DNA of 64,000 bases from Orenia metallireducens (GCF_001693735.1 NZ_LWDV01000009.1:727565-791564), one strand, 5' to 3'. Shown: positions 17,626 to 27,638, numbered from the stretch's first letter. Notes: a model not told the origin generated them from the letters alone. Program-made: numbers and translations.

Positions 17626-20600
17626 TTATATTTTATTTCTGATACAGTATTCTTCGATTAATTCTCTGCTCAAAAACAAATAAATTATTGATGGAATTTC
17701 AATTATCTCTTTTAGATTTTTTCTCCAGTTATATAATATCTGTAAAATTTCATGTAACCTATAATCTTTACTAGGATCAAATTCACTAGGATTAATCTTC
17801 TCACCCAATTCACTTGCTAAATCCACAATTTCAAATCTATCCATATATTGAGGCTTAAATCTTTCAGGATGATTATTTAAATAATCAAGTAAGCATCGAG
17901 TTCTATTTTCCAAATCATCCATAATCTTTTTTAATAATCTAGTTGTTTTTTCAAATTTAATGAATACTTTCTCTATATATTCATCAGTATAATTTTTAAG
18001 TATTCCATTTGCTAATAAATTTTCTTCTGATAATTCTTCTAATCCTTTTAATTGGGTAACATGAAATAAATAATTATATAGTTCATAAAATTCAACTTCA
18101 AATTCTTCCAAAACCTTTAGTTCTGAAATATAGTCAAACCACCCTTCAATATTTAATTCTTCTAAAATTTCCTTATTCAATAATTGAGGAACTAAATCAA
18201 AAAATTCTAAATTCTCTTCATCGATATCTAACAATCTATATAATTTAATCTCATAACTCCTTAAATTTATAACTTTTCCTTTTACTAAAGGAATTACTCT
18301 GAACTTTTGAAAATTTAATTCTGCTAATATTCGCTTAAAATAAGAATCTTTTATAGACTGAAAGACAGTTTTTAAATTCTTAAAAGTTTTTTCTAAGCTT
18401 TCATTTAAAATTAAAGAATCAGGTATATCTAATAGTATTACCTTTTCTTTCTCAAAAGATTTAACAATATTTACATTTATATTATTATTAGATAAATTAT
18501 TAAGTTCATTTTGTATATTGTTTTCCATATCTTTTTTAAATTCTATAATTTCTGTTTCAGCCGTATTAACTATATCCATATCATATTTAAAATATTCAAT
18601 TGCAAATTTATTCCATACACCTAATAATATTTTATAAGTTTCTTCTTCTTCGGTTTTTAAATTGATTATTTCATCATCATCCACATACTTTCCAAAAATC
18701 CGTTGAAATTCTCTTTGAAATTGATTATAAGTCTTTAAAATATTCCCTAAATTAATCATACAAATTCTATTAATATCATCATCAAATTTTATTCCATTAG
18801 CTTCAAATATTTTGTTGATTTTTCTTTTTTCCTTCATACTCTTCCCTTTAAACTCTGTTTTAGCTAATATAATATTAATAGCTTGCTGTAAAAAATTTTG
18901 AACTGCCGCCTTAAAATTACTATATAAATCTTTAAATTGACTATATCTTTGAAGATTAAGTGCAATTTCAGGTAACTGATTAGAAATATCATTTACTTTC
19001 CTACCTTCACTAGTAAATCCCCAACTATCTACTACTGTTTTAGGAAATGGAACTTCATAACAGAAAGATTTTTTTAAATTATCCCATTCCAAACTTGAAA
19101 TATACTTTCCAAAAATGTTTACCTTACTTTGCTTTTTAAAATGTTCACCTATACCTTGAATTAATTGCTTTAATATGATAACTAATTTTTCTCTTTTACT
19201 TATAATATTTTCAACATATTCTGTCCAATTATCTGGGCGATATTTCCAACTTGCTAATTCACCAAAAATAGCATTTATATTAGTCAACCATTTTAAAGGC
19301 AGATTTCTTATTGGAATTTTTTTCTGAGTATCATCCATATCATAAGGTATTAAATCAAACTTATGTCCATATCCTTGACTTGCAAAAAATTTTCTATCAG
19401 GATAAACTTTTCTCATTAAATTTATATTCTTCATTATCTGTGCATGAATAAAATTATCTTCTTCTATATCTTTTCCTTCAATATTAATTATACAATGTAA
19501 AGTTAATTTCTCTCCATCATCTTCTATAATTGGAACATTAAATTCTTTTTTGAATCTACTAATAAATTTAGGTCTAATTTCGCTTAAAACTTTTCTACTA
19601 TCATTTGAATTATAATAATATAACCCAGCTAATATATCAGCTATATATTCTAGTGAATTTAATTCTAATGCTTTATTATAATCAAATTCAGTTAAATTAA
19701 TCTTTCTTTCTATATTCACTTTTCCTAACCAAAATAAAGCTTCACCGCAATTTGACCAATCTTTGTCTGAATCAGGAAAATTAGTGGGTAATTCTACCTG
19801 TCGAAGATAATCATCTAGAAAGGTGTATATTTTATCTCTATTTTCTCTTAATGTTTTATGCCATCCATTAATTTTATCTTTTATGTCTTGATTTATATTA
19901 GGTAAATCAATTTTTTCAAAAATATTAATTGGCTTATCAGACATAGAATTACTTATATCTAAACCTAAAACAATATACCATCCATATCCAAACCTATCAT
20001 ATACCTCATCAATTGTATTGCGATTTTTTTCAACATATTGTTTAATACCAAACCATAATAAACTATTAATCACTCCATTAAAACCTACCCAAGAAGATAG
20101 TTTAATATCCTTTAAATAATTTAAGATTTCCTCATATTTAGTATGTTTATTTAAAGAATGTAAAATGAATATTTTTAAATCTTCTTCTGCTAAAACTGAA
20201 ATACACTTCTTAATATATTCATTTTTCGGCGATATAACTGGATCAAATAAAATATCAATTAAAATTTTTGACCTAATAGAATGTAATCCTGTCAAATACT
20301 TGCCATTTTCACTTCTCCTTAGCAGATATTCTTTTTCAAATAATTGTAATATATATTTTGGAGCACTAAGTTCAAGATTTGAAAGTAAGGAGCTTAAATC
20401 TACTTTTCCATCATATGCACTAGCCAAAGAAACAATTTTTAATAATTCTAACTGAGTAGATTCTTCTCCTTGACTTATCCTTTTTTCAATATTTTCTATT
20501 TGTTGCTTTAATCTATCTTTTAATGTATTACCTTGAGTAACTAAATAAGTAAATTCTAATAAAGGTCCTTTCTCTCCAAAACTTAACCATGCTTCCTCGA

Positions 20601-21855
20601 AATCCCTAAATTTAACATCTGGCTTTCTTTCTATCAGTTTTTTATAAATTTTTTCAGCTTCTAAACGATTAAAATTTAATTCCATTTCAGAAAATATTAA
20701 GTCAGCTCCTGTTAAAGAAGACCTCTTCCAATCTTCTTCTCTAATAGTAACTAATACTTTAAATTTTGTATAATTATTTGCAACTTCTTTCACTATTTCT
20801 GTCCATTCGACATTACCAGGCTCAACATCTATATAAATCATTAAAGGTAAGTCTACTGATTTAGATATTCCATATAAAGTATTAATAATTCTACGTGCAT
20901 GAGATTTTCCTTTGATATAGTTAATTTGATATGAATAATTAGTTGGATGGAATTCATATAAATAACGATAAGCTAATGTACTTTTTCCTTGCCCTGAAGC
21001 CCCATGAATAATTACTATATTATCTTTTTCAAATTTTTTCTTAATCTGTCTAATCTTTTCTTCTCTAATTACATCTAAATTATTTTTAATATGAATATAT
21101 TTAGCAGATACTCCAACATAAAATTCCTCTCGTACTCGTTCTATAGATTCCTCTTTTTCAACTTTCATATAATCTAATGGTAAAATAGCATTACCATATT
21201 CTTCATGAAAACTAACTCTTTCATTTAAAAACATACCTATTTGATCTAATTTATTTAATAAGGAATGTCTATCTACAAATCCTTCTTCTTCTGACAATTC
21301 ATAAATCCAATACATTAATAAATCAAAAGCAATTTGATAATCAACTGTTACTTGAGGATTTTTTCTTAGAGCTCTTTTTATATTTTCTATAATTTTACTT
21401 TCCTTCACTCTTTCTATTTTTAAATTTTTAAAAATAAGTTCTATTTCTTCTTCTTTGTAATTATAATTCTCCTTCAATTTCTTTTTTACCTTATCCCTAT
21501 CTATTCCCTCTTTTATAATAGCATTATATAATTCAGGGCCTACATTCCCAAAAACTACTAAATTTAATTTAGAGGCTTGTCCCTCTTTTAAAGTCTTTAA
21601 AGACCTTCTAAAAAAAGAGTCTTCTTTTTGAGGAGAAAGAGAAGATAAAGATAAATTAGTAGAATAATTCTTTACTTGTACCACTTCTTTAAGATTAATA
21701 TTATTATCATAAACCGCTAAATCTTCTTTTCCTTCTGGTTGAAACTTAAACTCATCTTCAGTGTGATTCAATATTCTATTAACTATATATAATGTTTGCG
21801 TTCTAAATCCTCGAAAAGCAGATTCAGCCCCTATATCAGATTTCAATCTACTCAC
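17626..21855 (-). CDS. Giant nuclease-STAND-like P-loop NTPase, probable anti-phage protein
   Basis: 1409 aa from GTG at 21855 (AGGAG 7 nt upstream). Residues 1-110 resemble the Cap4/DUF4297 dsDNA nuclease: GAESAFRGFRTQTLYIVNRIL, then KEDLAVYD (D45) and VVQVKNYS (Q60, K62). A P-loop ATPase follows, with HGASGQGKST (Walker A, 285-293), LMIYIDVE (Walker B, 338-345) and VTIREEDW (sensor-like). The remaining ~900 residues are helical and presumably sense a ligand. This nuclease-NTPase-sensor layout is that of Avs and other STAND defence proteins. It is the only gene in one of the longest cassettes here (about 4.3 kb), whose ends GTTAGCTGACATAC and GTTAGCTGACGTAC match. The defence role is inferred. 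Confidence 0.7.
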   Translation of the reverse strand: MSRLKSDIGAESAFRGFRTQTLYIVNRILNHTEDEFKFQPEGKEDLAVYDNNINLKEVVQVKNYSTNLSLSSLSPQKEDSFFRRSLKTLKEGQASKLNLVVFGNVGPELYNAIIKEGIDRDKVKKKLKENYNYKEEEIELIFKNLKIERVKESKIIENIKRALRKNPQVTVDYQIAFDLLMYWIYELSEEEGFVDRHSLLNKLDQIGMFLNERVSFHEEYGNAILPLDYMKVEKEESIERVREEFYVGVSAKYIHIKNNLDVIREEKIRQIKKKFEKDNIVIIHGASGQGKSTLAYRYLYEFHPTNYSYQINYIKGKSHARRIINTLYGISKSVDLPLMIYIDVEPGNVEWTEIVKEVANNYTKFKVLVTIREEDWKRSSLTGADLIFSEMELNFNRLEAEKIYKKLIERKPDVKFRDFEEAWLSFGEKGPLLEFTYLVTQGNTLKDRLKQQIENIEKRISQGEESTQLELLKIVSLASAYDGKVDLSSLLSNLELSAPKYILQLFEKEYLLRRSENGKYLTGLHSIRSKILIDILFDPVISPKNEYIKKCISVLAEEDLKIFILHSLNKHTKYEEILNYLKDIKLSSWVGFNGVINSLLWFGIKQYVEKNRNTIDEVYDRFGYGWYIVLGLDISNSMSDKPINIFEKIDLPNINQDIKDKINGWHKTLRENRDKIYTFLDDYLRQVELPTNFPDSDKDWSNCGEALFWLGKVNIERKINLTEFDYNKALELNSLEYIADILAGLYYYNSNDSRKVLSEIRPKFISRFKKEFNVPIIEDDGEKLTLHCIINIEGKDIEEDNFIHAQIMKNINLMRKVYPDRKFFASQGYGHKFDLIPYDMDDTQKKIPIRNLPLKWLTNINAIFGELASWKYRPDNWTEYVENIISKREKLVIILKQLIQGIGEHFKKQSKVNIFGKYISSLEWDNLKKSFCYEVPFPKTVVDSWGFTSEGRKVNDISNQLPEIALNLQRYSQFKDLYSNFKAAVQNFLQQAINIILAKTEFKGKSMKEKRKINKIFEANGIKFDDDINRICMINLGNILKTYNQFQREFQRIFGKYVDDDEIINLKTEEEETYKILLGVWNKFAIEYFKYDMDIVNTAETEIIEFKKDMENNIQNELNNLSNNNINVNIVKSFEKEKVILLDIPDSLILNESLEKTFKNLKTVFQSIKDSYFKRILAELNFQKFRVIPLVKGKVINLRSYEIKLYRLLDIDEENLEFFDLVPQLLNKEILEELNIEGWFDYISELKVLEEFEVEFYELYNYLFHVTQLKGLEELSEENLLANGILKNYTDEYIEKVFIKFEKTTRLLKKIMDDLENRTRCLLDYLNNHPERFKPQYMDRFEIVDLASELGEKINPSEFDPSKDYRLHEILQILYNWRKNLKEIIEIPSIIYLFLSRELIEEYCIRNKI

Positions 21856-21931
21856 AATATCACTCCTATCATAGAAAAGAAATTTACAAAATAAAATTAA
21901 TTTCACATTTTTATATAAAACTGAGTATGTC

Positions 21932-22064
21932 AGCTAACGTCCCGCGGCTTCGCGACGTCCCCGTCAACGCTCCTTACCTCCAATTAAAGCTACAACCTAA
22001 CATAAGTCAGCCCCACTTTTCATTTATGCACTCAAACTGGGATGTCGCTAAGGTGCTGTTACAC
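21932..22064 (-). other. attC site K
   Basis: AGCTAAC-GTCCC-GCGGCTT-C-GCGACGTCCC pairs with GGGATGTCGC-TAAGGTGCT-GTTACAC. Almost identical to attC D. Both end Rpn cassettes. Confidence 0.93.
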
Positions 22065-22151
22065 GACGTGCGTCTTTTTAATTATTTAATCCAAATTTAC
22101 TGTATTTAATAATTTTAAGATTTTATTTCCATTGATAAGGTAAAAAAATAA

Positions 22152-22180
22152 CCCTGAGTTTAAAATATAACTACTCAGGG
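22152..22180 (-). terminator. Terminator of the second Rpn cassette
   Basis: Hairpin CCCTGAG/CTCAGGG with a downstream T run on the minus strand, the same design as at 7922. Confidence 0.7.
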
Positions 22181-22188
22181 ATTCAACT

Positions 22189-23064
22189 TTATTTCAAATT
22201 TTTTATCTCTTTCTTAGATAAGCCTGTTACTTCAACTATTTGCTCTATATCTAACCCCATATTTAATAATTTTTTAGCAGTATTTATTTTTTCTAACCTT
22301 TTTCCTTCTTCCCTAGCTTCTTCGGTAGCACCTATTATATTAGTAACTTGGTCATGAATTGTTTTTTGCCTACTCTCATATAATTCTCTAGCTTTCTTAT
22401 CATGACTTAATAACTCTAAAACTTCCGCCGCTTCTTTCAACTCTTTTATTCTTTCCTCAAGCATTCTTATCACCTCACTATCAGGATTTTTCAAAAATAG
22501 TGCCCAAGGAATTAAATCATCTTTTCCTCTTTCACTTTCTACTTCATCAATATTTTTAAAACTATCTGCATTTAATTTAGGCAATTCTATAAAATGAATT
22601 TCCTCTAAATCGGTCAATACTTCATTAGTCTCTTTTTCCTTTAATACATAAGCATTATGATACCTATTATTCTCTCTTAAATAATTAAAATTTAAGATGT
22701 TTATTGTTACAGTCTTTTGTAATTTTTGATAAGGATCTCCTTCTTCCATTTGTGATTCAAATAATTTACTCCAATAATATAATGTCCTTCTCTTCATATT
22801 ATATTGATTCTTCAACTGAATCTCTATATTTATCTTAGTATTATTATTAGCAGTTGCTTTGATATCTAATCGACTAAACTTATCATCTTCCCAATCTTTA
22901 TCCATATCTGTATTTTCTATTTTTACTCTTACAATTTCTTCTTCTGTTCCTTTAGTTCCAAAAACACTATTCAAAAATGCAATCAATATTTCTGGATGTT
23001 TTTCAGAGCCAAATATCTGTTTAAATACAAAATCAACTTTAGGGTCTAAAATTTCTCTTTTCAT
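22189..23064 (-). CDS. Rpn-family PD-(D/E)XK nuclease, cassette copy 2
   Basis: 291 aa from the ATG at 23064. An upstream ATG at 23070 is also possible, but the copies at 7959 and 23444 align from MKRE, 10 nt after GAGGG. It has the same LDPKVDFVFKQIFGSEKHPEIL start, RLDIKA and NIEIQLKNQYNM nuclease residues and helical tail as copy 1. The main differences are in the last 35 residues, including a shorter linker at EEAREEGKRLEK. The neighbouring cassette carries copy 3, so this is a cassette duplication followed by divergence. Confidence 0.85.
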   Translation of the reverse strand: MKREILDPKVDFVFKQIFGSEKHPEILIAFLNSVFGTKGTEEEIVRVKIENTDMDKDWEDDKFSRLDIKATANNNTKINIEIQLKNQYNMKRRTLYYWSKLFESQMEEGDPYQKLQKTVTINILNFNYLRENNRYHNAYVLKEKETNEVLTDLEEIHFIELPKLNADSFKNIDEVESERGKDDLIPWALFLKNPDSEVIRMLEERIKELKEAAEVLELLSHDKKARELYESRQKTIHDQVTNIIGATEEAREEGKRLEKINTAKKLLNMGLDIEQIVEVTGLSKKEIKNLK

Positions 23065-23187
23065 ATACATTATCCCTCACTAACTACTATAATTACTTCA
23101 ATTTAACAATATTATATCTTATTTTCAGAGAAATTAAAAGTCATACCATAACGAAAAATTTGAGTACCCAACAGAATTTAGCATGTC

Positions 23188-23317
23188 GTGTAACGTCCCG
23201 CAGCTTCGCGACGTCCTCGCCAACGCTCCAATCTCTAATTAAAACCACAAGCTCACATAAGTCAGTCCCACTTTCATTTATGCTCACAGCTAGGATGTCG
23301 CTAAGCTGCTGTTACAC
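23188..23317 (-). other. attC site L
   Basis: GTGTAAC-GTCCC-GCAGCTT-C-GCGACGTCCT pairs with AGGATGTCGC-TAAGCTGCT-GTTACAC. The GCAGCTT/AAGCTGC arm is perfectly complementary. Confidence 0.93.
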
Positions 23318-23405
23318 GACGTGCGTCTTTTTAAGTATTTAATCCAAATTTACTGTATTTAATAATTATAAGATTTTATTTCCACTAGCAAGGTAAAAAA
23401 ATAAC

Positions 23406-23435
23406 CCCTGAGTCCAGCGATGTAATTACTCAGGG
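23406..23435 (-). terminator. Terminator of the third Rpn cassette
   Basis: Hairpin CCCTGAG/CTCAGGG with a T run, shared with the other Rpn cassettes. Confidence 0.7.
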
Positions 23436-23443
23436 ATTCAACT

Positions 23444-24319
23444 TTATTTTAAATTTTCTACTTCTTCCTTATTTAAACCTGTTGCTTTACATGCCTGTTC
23501 AATACTTAATCCCATATTTAATAAGTTCTTAGCAGTATTTAGTTTTCCTATTTTTATTCCTTCTTCCCTAGCTTCTTCTGTAGCACCTATTATATTAGTA
23601 ACTTGATCATGAATTGCCTTTTGCCGACTCTCATATAGCTCTCTAGTTTTCTTATCATGGCTCAATAATTCTAAAACTTCTGCCGCCTCTTTCAACTCTT
23701 TTATTCTTTCCTCAAGCATTCTTATCACCTCGCTATCGGGATTTTTTAAAAATAGTGCCCAAGGAATTAAATCATCCTGTTCTCTCTTACTTTCTACTTC
23801 GTCAATACTACTAAAACTATTTGCATCTAATTTAGGTAATTCTATAAAATGAATTTCCTCTAAATCAGTCAATACTTCATTAGTCTCTTTTTCCTTTAAT
23901 ACATAAGCATTATGATACCTATTATTCTCTCTTAAATAATTAAAATTCAAAATATTTATTGTTACAGTCTTTTGTAATTTTTGATAAGGATCTCCTTCTT
24001 CCATTTGCGATTCAAATAATTTACTCCAATAATATAATGTTCTTCTTTTCATATTATATTGATTTTTCAACTGAATTTCTATATTTACCTTAGTATTATT
24101 ATTAGTTGTTGCCTTAACATCTAACCGAGAAAACTTATCATCTTCCCAATCCTTATCTATATCTGGGTTTTCTATTTTTACACTTTCAATCTCATCTTCT
24201 GTACCCTTTGTTCCAAATACACTATTCAAAAATGCAATCAATATTTCTGGATGTTTCTCCGAACCAAATATTTGCTTAAATACAAAATCAACTTTAGGGT
24301 CTAAAATTTCTCTTTTCAT
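23444..24319 (-). CDS. Rpn-family PD-(D/E)XK nuclease, cassette copy 3
   Basis: 291 aa, nearly collinear with copies 1 and 2. The nuclease core reads RLDVKATTNNNTKVNIEIQLKNQYNM, and the C-terminal tail ends GLSIEQACKATGLNKEEVENLK. GAGGG lies 10 nt before the ATG. Most differences from copies 1 and 2 are conservative or in the tail, suggesting all three are under selection. The cassette start GTTACACGACATGCTAAG and outer arm GTTACACGACGTGCG are the same as for copy 2. Confidence 0.85.
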   Translation of the reverse strand: MKREILDPKVDFVFKQIFGSEKHPEILIAFLNSVFGTKGTEDEIESVKIENPDIDKDWEDDKFSRLDVKATTNNNTKVNIEIQLKNQYNMKRRTLYYWSKLFESQMEEGDPYQKLQKTVTINILNFNYLRENNRYHNAYVLKEKETNEVLTDLEEIHFIELPKLDANSFSSIDEVESKREQDDLIPWALFLKNPDSEVIRMLEERIKELKEAAEVLELLSHDKKTRELYESRQKAIHDQVTNIIGATEEAREEGIKIGKLNTAKNLLNMGLSIEQACKATGLNKEEVENLK

Positions 24320-24436
24320 ATCTATTTATCCCTCACTAATTAATATTATTCTCAATATTAAGTATATTATATCTCATTTTTAGAGGAATTAAAAGAACAC
24401 ATGCCCATACAAACAATGAATAGAACTTAGCATGTC

Positions 24437-24567
24437 GTGTAACGTCCCAGAGGTTCGCGACGCCACCCCTATCTCCCAATTCAGCATCCAACCACCAAAT
24501 CTCATATAAGTCATCCCCAGCTACTATTTCCCACTTAAATCTAGGTGTAGCTAACGTCTTGTTATGT
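24437..24567 (-). other. attC site M (second attC type)
   Basis: GTGTAACGTCCCAGAGGTTCGCGACGCC pairs with GGTGTAGCTAACGTCTTGTTATGT. The arm and body match attC A, and like A it ends an ORF-less cassette. Confidence 0.9.
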
Positions 24568-25002
24568 GATGGAATCGGCGTCATAGCATCTACCTGACTG
24601 TTCTTCCATACCACTATGTATCATAAAAGCTCATACTTAGAGTTATTAGTTAGTTTCTTCTATCCTCAAAACCTTGATGAGAATAATTGCTAAAATGAGA
24701 CTCCAGCCAGCCAAACCCCTAACACTAAATCTAATTTCCAACTCTATTTCTCCTATTAAAAGCAAATGTCCAGACTAATATAACAGCTCATCACTACATG
24801 AATTATAAAAGTCATCCCATCTCTTAACTAAATTAAACAATTAACTTTTATAGCACAATTTTCTTTCCTAACTAATAAAAAAAAGATCTTCTTGGCTGGC
24901 TGGTAACATTAACATACAAGTTCAAAAATTTTTATCTTAGTTTTTAGGATAGAAGATCACAAATCTCTATTACCAACCATGCAGAAGTTAGCCGATTCTT
25001 TC
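24568..25002 (-). other. ORF-less gene cassette, relative of that at 1735-2438
   Basis: About 435 bp with no ORF of note. Ends GTTATGTGAAAGAATCGGC and GTTATGTGATGGAATCGGC are complementary. CCAGCCAGCCAA (24703-24714) and TTGGCTGGCTGG (24892-24903) form a 12-bp inverted repeat around 177 bp. On the cassette strand the upstream arm is followed by GAAGATC and a T run, as in the other ORF-less cassette. Possible RNA gene; no product is recognised. Confidence 0.7.
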
Positions 25003-25133
25003 ACATAACGTCCCGCAGCTTCGCGACGTCCCCACATTGCTCCAACCCCTAATAAAACTCACAAGCTCACATCAGTCAGCCCCACTTTTAATTTATCCTC
25101 TCAAGTTGGGATGTCGCTAAGGTGCTGTTATGT
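25003..25133 (-). other. attC site N
   Basis: ACATAAC-GTCCC-GCAGCTT-C-GCGACGTCCC pairs with GGGATGTCGC-TAAGGTGCT-GTTATGT. Confidence 0.93.
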
Positions 25134-25178
25134 GATGTTGATCTCGGTTTTTTATGATTATCATATTATTTCAATTAT

Positions 25179-26294
25179 TTAATATTCTAATCTACTAAAT
25201 GTTGTATTTACTATATTCTTTAATACAGTTTTTGCACGATTATACAGCCAATCAAACCCTACAATTTTAACTACACCTTTCCTTGATTCATTTTCTTGCT
25301 TTAAACGAGCAATTTGTTCTTCATTTAAAGAAGATTCCATCCCTATAACAACTAAACAAAAAGGTCTCCATATATTATCAAAAGTTTTTCTAGCATAAAG
25401 GTTATTTGAAATAATCCATTCGCGATATTCCAAAGCTTGTCTTATAGCATGTGTCACTTTAGAATTTAAATTACCATTTTTATTTATAATGATATCAGTA
25501 GGTTTTTCTATTTCAACAACTGTATAATTATCATCCATCTGTTTAATAATAAAATCTGGAATTAACTTCTCACCAAGTTTAGGCTTACTCCATATGTTTG
25601 CATAAAATGAATCTAGAATATAAGGGTGTTTTTCTAAGTATTTATGAACTAATTCTTCATATAGATTATCTTGATTTATTAGATTATTATATTCGTCTAA
25701 AACTTTATCATTAAGTCTAAACCACCTACTACTTAAAGCATAACCAAAATTATTAAATGCTTTTTTATTATCATTTATATAACTACTTGCAAGTAGTGTA
25801 TGAAATGAAAGATATAAATCAATAGGTATTAGGTCATCCGAGTCAAAAGAAGTCACCAAATTAACTAACTCTCTTCTAACATCATTCACAAAGCTTTTAT
25901 TTCTATAACAATTGTTATTATTTAACTTTTCACAAATTTTTGATGAAAAATAAGATTTAATATACCTATCAATCAATTCATTTAAAGAGTATCCTGCTAT
26001 ATGTGAAAACACTCTTAATATTGCACTTATCACTTTGCTTTTTTTAGTATTTATAACTAATTTAGATAATAACTTTAACCCTTCTTCTTCCCACAACATA
26101 GCACTCATAACAGAGCAAAATATATATTCTTTATCAGGATATGTTTGCTTATATTCATTATCTACTAATAACATTATGTTATTCAATCCTACAGAATCTT
26201 TACTTTCCAAACATTTTAATAAAACCATTTCAAAATCTTTAGTAGACCAATCATCTTGATTAATAATTTTATCTATCATTTTTCTTACATCCAT
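25179..26294 (-). CDS. Shedu-like PD-(D/E)XK nuclease domain protein, cassette gene
   Basis: 371 aa. The N-terminal ~210 residues are helical and unassigned. The C-terminal part reads as a Shedu/DUF4263-type nuclease: KLGEKLIPDFIIKQ (D247), TVVEIEKPTDII (E261, K264) and SKVTHAIRQALEYREWI (H282, Q286), then a beta strand (CLVVIGMES). Shedu proteins are single-gene anti-phage nucleases. The sole-gene cassette context fits, since integrons are known carriers of such genes. The family call rests on the motif order; another PD-(D/E)XK family is possible. Start ATG follows TAAGGGTGGTAATTAT. Confidence 0.6.
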   Translation of the reverse strand: MDVRKMIDKIINQDDWSTKDFEMVLLKCLESKDSVGLNNIMLLVDNEYKQTYPDKEYIFCSVMSAMLWEEEGLKLLSKLVINTKKSKVISAILRVFSHIAGYSLNELIDRYIKSYFSSKICEKLNNNNCYRNKSFVNDVRRELVNLVTSFDSDDLIPIDLYLSFHTLLASSYINDNKKAFNNFGYALSSRWFRLNDKVLDEYNNLINQDNLYEELVHKYLEKHPYILDSFYANIWSKPKLGEKLIPDFIIKQMDDNYTVVEIEKPTDIIINKNGNLNSKVTHAIRQALEYREWIISNNLYARKTFDNIWRPFCLVVIGMESSLNEEQIARLKQENESRKGVVKIVGFDWLYNRAKTVLKNIVNTTFSRLEY

Positions 26295-26346
26295 ATAATT
26301 ACCACCCTTAATTCAAAAATAAAATAATATCTAAGAGATCAATGTC

Positions 26347-26478
26347 ACATAACGTCCTACAGCTTCGCGACGTCCTCATTAATGCTCTGTAACTTAATTT
26401 AATGCAACCTGAATTTCATAAGTCATCCCCAGTTTCATTTATTCACTGCAACTGGATGTCGCTAAGCTGCTGTTATGC
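26347..26478 (-). other. attC site O
   Basis: ACATAAC-GTCCT-ACAGCTT-C-GCGACGTCC pairs with GGATGTCGC-TAAGCTGCT-GTTATGC. Confidence 0.92.
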
Positions 26479-26498
26479 GAAGTCAACATTGCACCCAA

Positions 26499-27443
26499 TT
26501 AACTATTTAGTACAAATTTTATTTTGCTTATTTTAGGGTCTTCTACTTCAGGTTTTTCCTCACAATACCAATTATAAGCTTTTCTTAAACCTTCTCTTAA
26601 ATTAATTTTAGGAATATATAAATCATCTTCTTCTAATTTTTCTATACTCAATAAATATGTAACATCTCTAAATGGAAAAAATCTTCTTACATTTACACCT
26701 AAATCATCATAATCTACTTTCTTTATTCCTATTTCTTTTCCTACAACTTCCATAGCAGTTTCAACTAAACATTCCCATGATACTTTTTCAGGATGAGTTA
26801 AATTGTATGCATTTCCTATTGCTTTTTCCGAATACATAGCACTTTCAAAAGTTTTTACTAAATCTTTAATATAAACAAATTGATTTTTACTATTTCCTGC
26901 TGGTATCGGCAAAATTGATTCCTCACTTATTCTATCAAATAAATAAGTTTCTCTATACAAATTGTTTCCTTCTCCATAAATGTAAGTAGGTCTAAAAATA
27001 GTAATCGGAAACTTTTCTTTTTCATATAAACTAAATAAATAATCCTCTGCTTTCTTTTTATTTAATCCATAGTCTCCCCAATTTTGATTAAAACCTCTTG
27101 AATAATCTTCTTTAACAACCTCTTCAGTAGCTTCATAAACCGAACCAGAACTACAGAAAATATAATTTTTCAGTTTAGTTCTATCTAAAACTGATGTTAG
27201 TAATGCAACATCTTCCTTTGTATATGCTGAAATATCAAATACAACATCATATGATTTTCCTCTTAATTTATCTCTTAAATCGGTTGCAGATTTTCTGTTT
27301 GCTTTTATATGATTTCTAATCCCATCATAATTAACAGCTTTTTTCCCTCTAGTAAAAATATCAACTTTGTTACCTTTATCTATCATATATTTAGCGATTG
27401 AACTGCTAACAAACTGTGTTCCTCCCATGATTAATATTTTCAT
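26499..27443 (-). CDS. NAD-dependent epimerase/dehydratase family protein, cassette gene
   Basis: 314 aa from the ATG at 27443 (GGGGAG, 8 nt). The Rossmann N-terminus has KILIMGGTQFVSSSIAKYM; the usual GGTxFVG glycine is Ser. FCSSGSVYE and the catalytic-type YGLNKKKAED follow, then FRPTYIYGEGNN. This is the extended SDR family acting on nucleotide-linked or free sugars. The substrate cannot be named. Cassette ends GTTATGCGAAATCAAC and GTTATGCGAAGTCAAC match. A metabolic gene here is a reminder that not all cargo is defence. Confidence 0.8.
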   Translation of the reverse strand: MKILIMGGTQFVSSSIAKYMIDKGNKVDIFTRGKKAVNYDGIRNHIKANRKSATDLRDKLRGKSYDVVFDISAYTKEDVALLTSVLDRTKLKNYIFCSSGSVYEATEEVVKEDYSRGFNQNWGDYGLNKKKAEDYLFSLYEKEKFPITIFRPTYIYGEGNNLYRETYLFDRISEESILPIPAGNSKNQFVYIKDLVKTFESAMYSEKAIGNAYNLTHPEKVSWECLVETAMEVVGKEIGIKKVDYDDLGVNVRRFFPFRDVTYLLSIEKLEEDDLYIPKINLREGLRKAYNWYCEEKPEVEDPKISKIKFVLNS

Positions 27444-27477
27444 TGTCATATCTCCCCTACCTTCATTTGTTGATTTC

Positions 27478-27610
27478 GCATAACGTCCCGCAGATTCGCG
27501 ACGTCCCTGATAACGCTCATATTCTCAAGATAAACCTGCAAATCTAACATAAGTCATCCCAGCCCCCATTTATGCTCATCAACTGGGATGTTGCTAATCT
27601 GCTGTTATAC
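27478..27610 (-). other. attC site P
   Basis: GCATAAC-GTCCC-GCAGATT-C-GCGACGTCCC pairs with GGGATGTTGC-TAATCTGCT-GTTATAC. The GCAGATT/AATCTGC arm is perfectly complementary. Confidence 0.93.
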
Positions 27611-27638
27611 GCAGTCTCACTTTGCACTATATGTTACT

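Noticed and set aside
23160-23342. Plus-strand ORFs of ~60 aa inside attC sites L and K
   Set aside because: They reflect attC sequence on the opposite strand to the cassette genes, with no ribosome sites.
24336-24614. 92-aa ORF across attC M
   Set aside because: It is the attC arms and body read as codons, with no ribosome site.
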